Below are positions 12,601 through 23,700 of a DNA stretch of 50,034 nt, one piece after another. Numbering within the stretch: position 1 is the first letter of the stretch; every line of letters starts with the position of its first letter. The notes below the pieces were generated by a model, which did no database searches, had not been told where the DNA came from, and saw only the letters and a list, made by a program, of their open reading frames with translations. The stretch is from Vitrella brassicaformis. Taxonomy: Eukaryota > Sar > Vitrellaceae. The position numbers and the translations under genes are program-made. The stretch spans positions 1-50,034 of the forward strand of contig CDMY01000519.1 in NCBI GenBank assembly GCA_001179505.1, written 5' to 3'.

Positions 12601-13275
12601 GGCAGCACGGGGAGGGCCATCAGAGTCACCCGATGCCGACGGCGCAGACGCAGACACGCCGTCCGGCTGCTGAACTGGACCGACTTCAGACGCTGTCGGC
12701 TCACGGTCACGATAGGCGTCGCTCTCAGCCACAGATGCCCCCATCGGTGAGACGCTCTCCACCCCATTGTGGCCCCACCCGCTCGTCAGGATGGCTCCCT
12801 CGCCCTCGTGGTCACGGCCGCGGTCTTCAGTACTCCTGCCGGCACTCGATGACGCGTCATCTGTATGTGAGGCCCGTCGGCGGAGGGCCGGCTTCCATGG
12901 CTGCTTGGGGGCCGGCTGCGGAGGCTTCTTCGAGTGCGTTCGGTTCATAGCGTGAGTTAGCACAGAGTCAGATGACGACGGGGCGGCGGGTGCAGGGGCC
13001 GCTGATGCCGCTACGGATGGTGCCGATACTGGTGCGGCCGGTGGTGGGGCCCCTCCCGTGGCGGCCTTGGTCATTCCCTTGGTCCACACGCTGCCTCGTG
13101 GCTGGCTGGATGAGGGCTGCCTGCCGCCGCCGCCCAGACTGGGAAAGTGGTCAGGACTCAACTCGGGCGACTGATCCTCCCCTTGCTGCTGCCGCTGCTG
13201 TGGCTGTGGCTGTGGCTGTTGCTGTTGCTGTTGATCGGTGTCTGCCGGTTCATCTCGAGAGCTGCTGCCGTTCAT
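6603..13275 (-). CDS. USP10/Ubp3-like ubiquitin carboxyl-terminal hydrolase with long disordered N-terminus
   Basis: Deubiquitinating cysteine protease of the C19 family. The 19-exon model is: 12229-13275, 11101-12091 (contains the N gap), 9894-10949, 9723-9794, 9523-9591, 9335-9394, 9097-9238, 8803-8955, 8552-8625, 8325-8404, 8180-8212, 8031-8083, 7842-7935, 7576-7717, 7383-7442, 7243-7292, 6972-7085, 6793-6838, 6603-6710. The first three exons encode about 1000 residues of Pro/Gln/Ser/Gly-rich disorder, with SPDHFPSLGGG near residue 45 that could be a short interaction motif. The catalytic domain follows: Cys box GLKNSKNFCYVNS, QQDVHEF box, VDFPEKLVI, His box HHGTTLSHGHYNAYV, and FDDSVV with the terminal A-S-M-L-V-Y strand. 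All catalytic elements are present, so activity is expected. The intron with donor at 8551 is GC-AG (AAAAAG/GCAAGG). USP10 assignment rests on domain order and the disordered N-terminus and is less certain than USP membership. Confidence 0.9.
11656..11955. other. Assembly gap of 300 N inside USP exon 2
   Basis: Exactly 300 unknown bases within a Pro/His-rich coding exon of the USP gene. Both flanks are C-rich on the coding strand (poly-Pro). The exon is out of phase with its neighbours if the gap is taken at face value (991 nt where a multiple of three is needed), so the true gap length is not 300. The missing sequence is probably more low-complexity proline-rich coding DNA. Confidence 0.95.
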
Positions 13276-14043
13276 GGTTGGTGGCGAGAGGAGATGCTGG
13301 ATGATGGGCTGCGTTTCTCGCTCTCCTGCTTGTCCCTCAAGATTGGCTTCCCTGATCTGACTGCAGGCTGGTCCTGATGAGTGTCCTTGGCTGCTCGTTT
13401 GCCGCCCAGAAGACTGCTCGCTGGCCCTTTTGGATGTTGATCAGCTGGAGGGAACAAGGCCACGTGCGCCTCTGGAAAGACGTTTGTACAGAGATCTGTT
13501 GTGGCTAAGCTCGCAGACGCATGCGGAAGAGACCGTCGGAAGAGGCTCCACCATGTGGAAGAGGGAGGTGGGGGATAGGCAGAGGAAACAAGCTAGCTTC
13601 GATATGCCAGCGGACGGCTGAGTCAAACATTCATGAAACATGTATCAATTGACGTGTATCGAGGGAAAGGAAGGGTGGTTCGCTTCTCCGATGAAGTGTT
13701 TTGCATTGCACAGCAAAGACACCGAGAGATCAGCGCATATGATGCGGATAGCATAAGGTAGTTGTATCCCTACCGACACTCCACTGCCTAGCATAGCTGG
13801 TATGTATGCATACACACACACACACATATACATCCATGCACATATCACCCGATCAGCCAGTCGTCTGTCTGTCGGCAATTCTCTCCGCCAGGTGGCTGCT
13901 GGCCGGCTCCATTTGGGACGGACGGTGGCGCTTTGCGCTGAGGCTGCCTGGCTAACACGAGTGTGGGGCCGGGCCGGGCTGGGCCGGCGGCACGTCCGTC
14001 TATCTGCCCACACCCACGGAAAGTCATCGATCTATCTGTGTGT
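13276..14043. promoter_or_regulatory. Upstream region of the USP gene
   Basis: Spacer between the USP start (minus) and the 3' end of the F-box-like gene (also minus). It carries TAAGCTCGC at 13506-13514, i.e. GCGAGCTTA on the USP coding strand, 231 bp upstream of the ATG. The preceding bases (AGATCTGT...GTGGCTAAGCTCGC) resemble those at 20720-20761 in front of the Fe-ADH fusion gene. CA/TA repeats lie at about 13800-13835. No exon is seen. Confidence 0.45.
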
Positions 14044-15750
14044 CTAGTGGAAGCCGCCCCAGGATGGCGGCAGGTGGTACCACCTGACGTACCGGAACGC
14101 AGACAGACAGACAGACAGACAAACACAGGGCATGAATGTGCGGCCAGTTAGCTGTGGTGATTGTGTGCGGTGGGGTGCGAGTGTAGACCACCAATGCGAG
14201 CAGGGCACGCCGGGAGGAATCTTGAGGGACAAATCCATCGCCTGCATAGCATACAATACACGCAACACAATCAACACAGACAGACAGCACCGGGCCAGCA
14301 CATGTATGCATGCCATCCAGGTGATTGCGATGCGATGCGATGCGGTGGCTTTGATTCATTCACTCAACCCTCTGCCTGCCCTCACAAAGCAACGAATGAA
14401 TGCAATTACTCACCTCAGTGTGGCATGCGCGGATGGAGGTGTCGAGTTGCACCATGTTGTCCGACAACTCGGACATGATGGGGATGGCAACTTCCTCCTC
14501 GCCGGAACTGCTGCTGCTGCTGGTGCTGGTGCTGCTGGTGGGCGAGGATGCTGCCGACGAGGAGTTGCTGCCCTCGAAGATGTCACTCAGGAACTGCAAT
14601 CAAAAAAAGGGAGTCATGATCGGTACCTACTGTTGCCTGCAGGGAGTCCGTATATCCATCGGTGTACGTACGTACGTACCTGCAGTGCGCTTCTCTTCCA
14701 TGGAACGCATCCCCACTCCTCGAACCCCGACACCCACATGTCGTACACCTCCAGATGATCCCTGCATGCATTGCAATGCATGCATCACACATACACACAC
14801 ACATACACCCGCGTGGCCACCATTGACAATTGTCCTCGTGTGCGTGCAACATCGGTTATTTGCTTGACTACTCACTGGCACTGGTCGATGAAGGCCTCAA
14901 CATGTTTCTTGAGAGGGAGTGCAGCGTCATTGTGGGCGCCGGCGTTGCTGAGGGCAGCGGCCCTGACCATGCGCCTGAACATGGTGTTGGCCCGGCTGCC
15001 CTGCCACACCTTGGTCCGATTGCTGAAGCACCCCACACGGAACACGCCACTCATCAGCAGCTCACGGTCGGCCTTCTGCTTGGCACATGACGCCTTAATC
15101 GACGCCACACTCGACAGGCGGCTGAGACCGGTGAACACGTCGCCTAATGTGTGGACCGACAGACACATGCGTACATCCAATCCATGAGCGTGTATCTATC
15201 ATATCATGCATAATCAATCAATCAGTGAGCAAGTATGTGTGGGTGTGGGTGTGGGGTATGCGCACGTTGAGCCTCGATGATCTCCTTTGGTGTGTTAGAC
15301 AGATCCGTGAACAGCTGCTCGTATCGCCTGCCGTACGCCCCCTCGGGCCCCGTCGCATACGACAGGAACGTCACACCCACAGTCTGAGTCACCAATACAC
15401 AGAAGAACCCCTCTCTGAACGTCGGTCGCACCACACCAACAGACAACACATCACGACAGACGAACGGACAGACAGAGCAACACCACCCATAGTGCTGCTG
15501 CTTGAAACCTGAGCCCACTCCTCACTCACCGATTTGCGCCCTGGAAGGCCGCAGTGTTCCAACTCTTGCACGCACGTAGGATGCTCTTAATGGAGGCTGC
15601 ACACACAAAACACAGGGCCGTGAGGGACATGGCGAGAGGGAGAGGGAAGTGAGCTTTTTCGTCTATTTCCCCCGGCGCACCGAGGTCGGAGCACACGCAG
15701 ATGGACAGCAGGAGGTTGTCGGGAAGCTCCCGCCAGCCAGCCTGCGCCAT
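14044..15750 (-). CDS. F-box-like hypothetical protein
   Basis: Seven exons in consistent phase: 15681-15750, 15530-15596, 15266-15414, 14876-15143, 14680-14761, 14414-14593, 14044-14241, giving 337 residues. Residues 5-40, formed across the first splice junction, read WRELPDNLLLSI...ASIKSILRACKSWN, which fits the F-box pattern (LP..ll..I..cl....l...r.vck.W). F-box proteins act as substrate adaptors of SCF ubiquitin ligases through Skp1. The rest is not recognised: a basic region with VTFLSYATGPEGAYG, then VYDMWVSGFEEWGC, a Ser-rich linker (about residues 215-240), and a C-terminus rich in aromatic residues (RYVRWYHLPPSWGGF). No signal peptide or membrane segment is seen. The start is supported by TGAGCTCGC placed 21 nt upstream, the same motif and spacing seen before RRP12 and the citrate synthase. 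The F-box call is moderate; the gene model is good. Confidence 0.7.
14763..14784. repeat. Perfect 22-bp palindrome built on TGCATGCA
   Basis: The stretch reads identically on both strands: TGCATGCATT-GC then its complement. It lies just upstream of the 3' splice site of an intron in the F-box-like gene and starts directly beyond the acceptor of exon 14680-14761. TGCATGC-type motifs are bound by ApiAP2 factors in apicomplexans; whether that applies here is inference. Confidence 0.6.
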
Positions 15751-16042
15751 CGCTGTGATGGCTCAGTGAACGCGAGCTCAAATGTGTGAAAGTGGCGAGA
15801 ATTCTCGTCTCCGCTCGGGCTTATTGATTCCAAGAGACCTACGATGCCGCATTCTCATGGTCAGCAGCCACTCTCAAGCCCTAGCCGCATGCAATGACCG
15901 AGGTCTTCCCAATTGGGTCTTCCTGGTAGATCCGGGCCGATATCATGCGGCGCGCGGGACGGCGTTGTGATCTGTAATTTCTCTTTTCTAACGATTCGAG
16001 GCCTTCAGGGCCTTGGCTCAAGTCGTGGAAATTTCAAATATA
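15751..16042. promoter_or_regulatory. Bidirectional promoter region, F-box-like / GT90
   Basis: A 292-bp spacer between divergent genes. GCGAGCTCA at 15772-15780 (TGAGCTCGC on the F-box coding strand) ends 21 nt from the F-box ATG. Unlike most spacers in the window it is nearly free of simple repeats. Confidence 0.55.
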
Positions 16043-18145
16043 ATGGGGACTCTCGGAAAGGCAATTCTTCTCCTATCTGTCCATCTGATGCATGTAAGAA
16101 GCTACACTCACATGCAGACAGATACCCTTGATGTGAGCACATCAAGTGGCTGTGTTAAATGTGGTCGTTTGTCGTGGCGACATGACATCGGGCAGGCGGC
16201 CATGGGTGCGACCTGCGAGCATCGACGGCTGCGCAGAGCGGGAGAGGCCACCAATGGCCCATGCCATTGTGAGAACTTCGACGACACCTTCTACAGGCAG
16301 ATAGAGCGCGACTTGGCTGTGTGGCGGAAGACGGGCGTCGGCGGTCAAGTGGAGACGCGAATGGACCAGCGGCTGTGGCCTGAGAGCATCAAAAGAGCCA
16401 AGATGCAGGTCAGGAAGGAAGGAAACAAAAACCACACCCTCCCGCGCTTTTCCTCACCGCTGCATGCATGAGATGGTTTGTCGGTGGTGTGCATGCGCAT
16501 GGCATGTCTGTGTGTCTGTGTGCAGTGCAGATCGATGGCAACAGGCTGTACTTAGTGAATCATCCGAGCGGTGGCCGTGCGAGGAAGCATGGCAGGATGC
16601 GATGTGCCCTGGAGGTCATCCTCGACGCACTCAGACACTGCACTCTCCCAAGTGTCAGCTTCTGGCTTAATGTAGCCGGTAGAGTAGGCGGGAGAAATTG
16701 AGGGCAGACAGACGCAAACACACACGTACTGTACACTACTGAAACATTGTTGTGTGGTGTGGTGTGGTGTCGACATTGTGGTGACTGACGATAGATTGGC
16801 CTCTGGTGCCGAAGAAGGCGTCCGAGGGTCCCATCCCGGTGCTGTCCTTGGCCAAGAGCGACGACTACGCGGACATCCTCTTCCCCTCGCCCTTCCTAGC
16901 TTGTGAGGCCGATCAAATCCGCACACAAGCTGCCAACAGCGTCCGTCAGCCAGTCACCCGACCACAAATCAACTGACTGACACATCACATGCAATGCATA
17001 CGAACGAACCAATCAATGTACTTACGTATGTGTGCATCGCATCTCTTTTGTGTGCTGTGTGTGCTGCGTGTGCAGTCTGTGCCATGGGCTTCGAAGAGGT
17101 CGGTCATTTTTTGGCGGGGCCATCCGTGGTGCGACATGAGCCGGCCCTCACGCGCTGCAGCCAACGAGAGCACATGTTCCCGGCTGCTCCTCAGGAATCA
17201 TTCCATCGCAAGACCCGGTGTGTGTGATGGCCCCATGTGTGTGTGATACGGGCGTACAAACGTGTCCGTGTAGTTCTGCGTTGTGCAGACATGGTTGATG
17301 CGGGGCTGACAGCGTTTTTCAACGACTACCTGCCTGAGGAGTCTCAGCGTGTGTGGCCCACGCTGTATGGGCCCAGGATGGCCCGCGTGCCGCTGCACGA
17401 GCATGCCAGGTACAAGTACCTCATGCACGTCGACGGCACCACTTACAGCAGCAGAATTGGTCCGTGGGCGCCTGGAAAGTGGGTTGATTGATGTGCACGT
17501 GTGAGGAGTCAGTCAGTGAGTGCACAGCGTAAAGCAAAAGGCTTGTTTGTTTCTTCAGGCAAGCTGTTGCTTCTGGACTCAGTGGTGCTTAAGCAGGAGA
17601 GCCCATTCTACGAGTTCTACTACCCCCCTATGGCCCCGTATGTCCACTACATACCTGTGCATAGAACCCTGGAAGACCTCCAAGACGTACGTACTGGACT
17701 GTACTACTGCACTGTACACACGCCATGCCACACGCCATGCCCACCACATCGACAGACGTACGTGTCTGTCTGTCTGTGTATATATGTGTGCAGGTGTATG
17801 TGTGGCTGTCAAAACACGAGGCCGATGTGCTGAGGGTGCGCAATGAGGCCGTGAGATTCGCAGACAAATACCTCACCCGCAAGGCAGCACGGTGCATACC
17901 TACACAGACACACACGAGCATTGCACACACACACACAGTGTCTGTGTTGTGTGAGTGGCGTACGGTACGCGTGGGCATGTCATGTGCACTGCAGATGCTA
18001 TGTGGTGCGGTTGCTGCACGAGTATGCCTCTCTGCTCACACACCCTTCGTCCCGAGACGGCCCCAATAGGGTCGATCGGTTGGAGTACAGAGGCACACCC
18101 GAGGAACAAAAGGCCTTGTTCGAGACATCTATGTGGAGCGCTTGA
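16043..18145 (+). CDS. GT90 (CAP10-domain) family glycosyltransferase
   Basis: Likely ER/Golgi protein O-glucosyl- or xylosyltransferase of the POGLUT/CAP10 family, modifying secreted proteins. Eight exons in phase: 16043-16408, 16531-16678, 16795-16940, 17076-17217, 17289-17459, 17559-17686, 17794-17891, 17995-18145, giving 449 residues. The start MGTLGKAILLLSVHLMHVRS is a signal peptide or anchor; a further in-frame ATG exists at 16013. Family marks in order: FYRQIERDLAVW, IDGNRLYLVNH, a DWPLVP/PIPVLSLAKSDDYADILFP block, the SVIFWRG segment equivalent to the conserved aFFRG, then KYLMHVDGTTYSSRIGKLLLLDSVVLKQ, which is the nucleotide-sugar and acceptor-side signature (usually DG...SR...L...S.v.K), and YYPPMAPYVHYIPV. 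Length is typical of the family. Two introns use a GTCCGT donor. No C-terminal KDEL is present. Substrate cannot be told from sequence. Confidence 0.9.
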
Positions 18146-18538
18146 TGAATGAATGAATGAATGAATTCAGCAACTGACCGTCGGCCGTGCACACAATGGT
18201 TGTTGATTGAAACGCACAAGCGTCGGTATGTGCAGGTCTGTCTGCATACATGACATGGAAGGAAGGAAGTATGTCTGTCTGTACGTACGTGTGGGTGGAT
18301 GGATGGATTGATGGACGAGTGCAGCCAGCAAGCCACCCACCAACCCGCCGACTGATAAAGCATCCAACCTCTCGCCCATTCACCCATCCTTACCAGCCTA
18401 CCAACCTCTCTGTCTGTCTGTCTGTCTGTGCATCACTCACTCCCTCACTCATCTCTCCTAGATTCATTCATCAGACCACAAAGCCTGCCTGCCTGGCAGA
18501 CACCCCCCCGCCCGCCATACCACCCACACCTTCATTCC
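18146..18538. other. Convergent intergenic region, GT90 / HCF244
   Basis: This 393-bp spacer between two 3' ends contains ATGA repeats just after the GT90 stop, GGAT/ATGG units, a CTGT tract (about 18409-18428) and C-rich sequence. No gene is recognised. Confidence 0.5.
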
Positions 18539-20384
18539 TCATATGACGGTGATTTTCGGCCCCTCGGTGGCCCTGCCCACGGCCTTCTGCAGATAGGAAG
18601 TCAGGCTCTCAAGGCTGCTGGACGGCACATGCAACACCTGAACACACGCAGACCACAGCACAAACAACCAGCCGAGCCAAGCTTGTGTCCCGGGTGGGGT
18701 GCGGGAGTGGAGTGTGTGGTGGCTCTGACATCGCATGCGGGCACGGGGCTCTTGTCGAATCTCTTGGCCCCTGAAAACTCCACCTGGTTGGCAAACGCTT
18801 CATCATTTAACCAACACACCACACATCACACATAGATAAGTACTGCTGGTCTGCGACGTGACGCGAGTGCGTGTGTGTGCGTACACATGCCCCAGTAGAA
18901 GAAGCGCGAGACGTTTTTTGAGAGCCTGAGAAGCCCCGGTGAGACCCGGTTGACCTGTGCGCTCTCGCCCCTGCTGCCCATGAGGGTCTTGCACAGACTC
19001 AAGATCTGCTCTGTCGTCAAAGGCTGGATGGACCACACACACACACACACACACAGATGGATGGATGGATGGATGGAACAAACAGAACCGGACGATTTAT
19101 TTATGGAACACGATGGATGGCATGGATGGGCAACGCAATGCAACGCACCTGTGGCCCAACGAGGTCCAAGATCTTGTTCTCGGCCCCGGGAAGCTCCAGC
19201 GCCCTGATGGATTTATACATACATACATCACATCCACACGTGTGTGCGTGCAGTACGTACAAGACAGGCATAAGAAACAACAAATATCAGCCGGTCTGTC
19301 TGGCTGGCTGTCCGGCTGTCTGTCTGTGTGTCAGACATGCATGCATAGAAGTACCTGAGTGAGTAAGTACCTGAGTGCGAGTCTGCCGGCATCTTCCTCC
19401 GCGATGTAGGGCACTCCCTCATCGCCCTGTCCCTCTGGCGGCAGATACACGGGCTCGCCCAGCTGCATCGGACGAATGAACTCACTCACCACACCTACAC
19501 GTACACATACACATACACACGCATACCATACACACACGCATGTGCACGCACATACACACGTCCGTCGGTCGGTGTGTTGGATGCAGTCAGTCAGTCAGTC
19601 AGTCAGTGGGTGTGTTGATGCGGTGGCTGTTGTCAGTCACTGACCGCTGTAGAATCCGGGGACCCTGAGGATGGTGTAGGGCACGTCCGAGTCCTGAATG
19701 ACGTTCTCCATGACGTACTTGTACTTGACCCGCGCCACGTCGAGGAACCGCTCGGCGTCTGTCACGCTGAAGAAGACCAGCCGCTTGACCTGCGCTGCCT
19801 CGCACGCCGCTACCAACGCATACTTGCCCTCCCAGTCAATCTGCACGCAATATACATGCATACCCGCACACGCACCGCACCGGACAGGACACAGATCCCA
19901 TCCCGACAGGCAAGGCGTGCGTCGGGTCGGGTGTCGTGTCGGACCTTTCTCTGGGCTTCGAGTTCGATGGCTCGTGTGGCTGATGCGTCGATGACGGCCG
20001 TGACGCCCGCCAGCGCCCCTGGGAGGGTCTCAGGCAGACTCAGGTCACCATACACTATCTCAGCTCCCCAGTCTGACAGAATGGACCCCTTGCTGCACAC
20101 ACACACATCCATCCATCTATCCATCCATGCATCCACCAGGGCGGACAAGCAGTGCAGGTGTCGTCCCTTTCACTCACTCACTCACGTCGACCGGCCCACC
20201 CAGCTACCTACCGTGGTGATCTGAGGATGCATCTGACGTCATATCCCCGGTCGATGGCATTCTTGACAATGATGCGGCCCACTGTGCCGGTGCCGCCCAG
20301 CACCAGCAGCTTGCCGGGCACAGGGGGCGCCATCATACGCAGGGACCGTGACAAACCGACGCGATTGTGTGGTGGATTGGGTAC
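18539..20384 (-). CDS. HCF244/Ycf39-like NAD(P)-binding photosystem II assembly factor
   Basis: Atypical short-chain dehydrogenase/reductase of the plastid. HCF244/Ycf39 helps synthesis and early assembly of the D1 subunit. Coding-strand exons: 20212-20384, 19945-20092, 19645-19840, 19371-19494, 19149-19203, 18885-19023, 18745-18797, 18539-18637. Motifs run colinear with the family: [13 protein letters not shown] (Rossmann GxxGxxG), [125 protein letters not shown], and a final [12 protein letters not shown]. The first exon shown opens with [10 protein letters not shown] and has internal Met residues (MMAPP), but it follows an AG acceptor, so an upstream leader exon is expected. A plastid presequence should lie in 20385-20790 and I could not resolve it. 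The 18797 acceptor is weak and less certain than the others. Confidence 0.92.
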
Positions 20385-20791
20385 CTGAACAACACAAAAA
20401 GGACAATGTGAAAGCAAGCCATTGACAGACAGTGGCTGTCAGGCAAATCCATGGTTCTGCGTACGTGTCTGTGTGTCAAGGGGACCGGCTGCCTCCTCAA
20501 GACATTCCGGTGCGGTCCTTGGAAAGCGACGCCTGAAGGCAGACACGAATGAGATCAGATCATCATGATGCAATTCGATTTGCCGTCCGTCCGTCGTGCG
20601 CACCTGATGGGTCGAATGGCGTCCTGCTGGTGTGTGCATTGGCAGTCCATGGCAGCCACGCGCACACCCAGCAGAGCAGCCATCTGCACAAGCGCATGGC
20701 TGCCTGCATCGACAGATCTGTGGTGCTCCTTCTCCCTCCTTTTTTGGGTGGCTAAGCTCGCGTAGATCTGTGAGGTCGGCGAATTCATGAC
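20385..20791. promoter_or_regulatory. Divergent promoter region plus unresolved HCF244 5' exon(s)
   Basis: This lies between two genes whose products are predicted to enter the plastid. On the minus strand, an ATG near 20683 opens MAALLGVRVAAMDCQ and a CAG/GTGCGC donor follows, a possible leader exon of HCF244; I could not join it to 20384 in phase. TAAGCTCGC at 20753-20761 ends 30 nt before the Fe-ADH ATG, matching the promoter motif seen at other genes. Confidence 0.5.
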
Positions 20792-23700
20792 ATGAGGGTG
20801 GCGGTCTGGTGCATCTTGTGGTGCCTGCATTCGACATCTGCACTTGCATTTGTGGTGAGGTGCATGGAGCGCCATGCTGCCCCGCAGCTGCTGAATGTCG
20901 ATGCTTTGCTTCACTCATGTGTGGCGGCCATGGCCATCCATCTCTGCTCTGTGTCTGTCTGTGACATGCAGGTGGTCCGTCCGACGGCAAACAGCGGGTC
21001 ATTTCGGCAACACAGCCGCAGTCGGCGTTTGCTCCGCACCGCCACCAGCATGACGACGGCCGTTAACGGCGGACCCAAGGAGGTCGGTGATTCACTCACT
21101 GAGACCACTCTTACATGAGTGGCAGCCAGCCAGACAGATGAGTGGGTGTGCGGTCTGTGTGCATGGCATGGCATGCAGGATTATCTGGCCGTGCATGTAT
21201 TCGGCGAAGTGACGGCCGGCAACGAAAAGGACTTTGCGACGGCGAGCCATGCCAACGCCAAGAACTCGGTTAACGAGGCTGGGGTGGCAAGGTTCGACTT
21301 TCTGCGGGGCGAGGCTGACCCGTCGCGCTTCTGCCTCATCGAAGGTGCGACACATACACTCATGGATGGCTGGCTGGACGGCAGATGGGTTATTCCGTGG
21401 TGACCTGCTGTGGCATGTGCATCTCTTCTCTTCTCTTCTGTCCTCTCTCTCTCTCTCTTGCCGCCGCTCCTGAATTGAAGTCTACAAGGACAAAGGTGAC
21501 AGAGACAGACAGACAGACAGACAAAAAGGCAAACAGACTTGCTGGCGTTCCGTTCCAGCAAACACACGCCACGTACATCACGCGGACGCCTCGCCTCTTG
21601 TCTGTCCTGTCTGTCCCCTTGAATACATCCATCCATCCATCCATTTAGATGCTCCCGCAGCCCACAAGGAGACGGCGCACTACAACACCTGGCGGTCGAC
21701 AGTGCAGGAGTGGATGGCTGAACCACGGAGCGCCAAGAAGTACACCCCCATATTCCCACCCGCTGCCTATTGGGACATCGAGGCGTCGGCCAGCGAGTCG
21801 CCCAGCCCCCTCGATGCCACAGAGACACCACTGCTCTGCGTCATGGTCGATGTGCAGGTAGACAGACAGACAGACAGACAGACCCACCGGACCGCTAGCT
21901 AAGCGGCTGGCTGGCTGGCAGGAAGGCAGGAAGGCAAGCCAACAAACAGGCGGTGTTTGTTCACCTGTCGTGCGTGGCTTTGGCTGGTGTGTTGTGCTGT
22001 GTGTAGGTGAAGGAGGGTTACGAGGAGGCTTTCATCCAGGCGACACGTGCCAACTGCGAGTGCTCGGTGCGTGAGCCTGGGGTGTCGCGATTTGACCTGC
22101 TGCGCAACAATGACGACCCCTGCAACTTTGTGTTGGTGGAGGTCTACAACAACCCGGAGGCTCCCGCGCTACACAAGGTATGATACCTACCTACTTGAGG
22201 GGGGGCTCAGATATATGCTCGCACCGGCAATGAAGGACAATCGTGGCCAATGTCCCTCATTGACGGTGTAGGAGACGAAGCACTACCAGACGTGGCGCGA
22301 GACGGTGCAGGAAATGATGGCTCGGCCCAGGCAGAGCGAGAAGTTTATCACACAATTTCCATCCAGGTCGGTCAGTTTGTAGGGCGGCACACACATCGCA
22401 CCGAGCGCATCACACACAGTCAGTCAAGGATGGACGCGACGCCCTTCTGTGGGCTCACCCACTCACTCACTCACTCACTCGTGGCTGACTGGCTGACTGG
22501 CTGCACTCACTGCGTATATGTGTGTGTATGTGTGGATATATGTGATGGATGTGTGGGATGTGTGTCCCTCCCTAGGGTCCACTGGCACCGTGTGGAGGCC
22601 CTGACACACAAGCCCCTCACAGAGCCACTGGGCTTCCCGGGAACCTTCGAATTCGGTTGGTCAAACACACAGAACACAGAGCTCCCTCCCTCCCTCCCTT
22701 GACATAAATCACACAAATGAATGCCATGCCGTGCATGACCTGACTGACCCGCCCACACACGTACGGTACGCGTACCTACGTCCGTCCCTTGTGTGTGGTG
22801 TGTGCGTGTATGTGTGCAGTATCTGCGGGCAAAATCATGTTTGGGAAGGGGTGTGCGTCTAAGCTGCCTGGGATTGTCAAGAAGGCCGGCAAGTCGCGGG
22901 CCCTCATCGTAACGGGCAGCCACGGACAGGACCGACACAAACACATCATCGACTCACTCACAGTAAGTCACCCACACACACACACACACACAGACACTCT
23001 TTACATATATGTGGACACCCATTCATTGTTGGCACCATATGTATGTGGATGTGTGTGTGTGTAGGATGAGGGCATCTCGTGCGCGTTCATGAGCATCGGC
23101 AAGGAGCCAACCGTCGAGGACGTCCGCGCCGGCACACAGGCCGCCAGAGACGCCGGATGCGACACAGTCAGCCCCTGCACACACACACACACACTCACAC
23201 ACACACACACACGCGCACACACACACAGAGAGAGAGAGAGACACTTCGCTGCCTGGACATTTCCCCTCCCTGTGTGTGTCCTGCAGGTTATATCGATTGG
23301 TGGCGGGAGCGCAATCGATGCAGGCAGGTTCTTGTGGATGTGGCTATGCTTACATGCCATGTGTGGACATATGCGGCTCTTTGTATGGACGCCTGTCGAC
23401 GCAGGCAAGGCGATCGCATCTCTGCTGGCCAACGGGGGCGACCCCTTGGACTACATGGAGGTTATTGGGAAGGGCATGCCCATCACACAGCCATCCGTCC
23501 CCTTCTACGCTCTGCCCACCACTTCCGGCACCGGAAGTGAAGTTACCAAAAATGCCGTACTCGCCTCACTACAACACAAACAAAAGGTAGCGAGGGAAAG
23601 AGCTTCGTAAGTGGCGCGGGGTGGGTGGTGAGCTCGCCGTGTGCATATCGAGATGGATTGGGCACTCTATCTCTCTCGCTCTCTCTCTCGCTCTCTCTCT

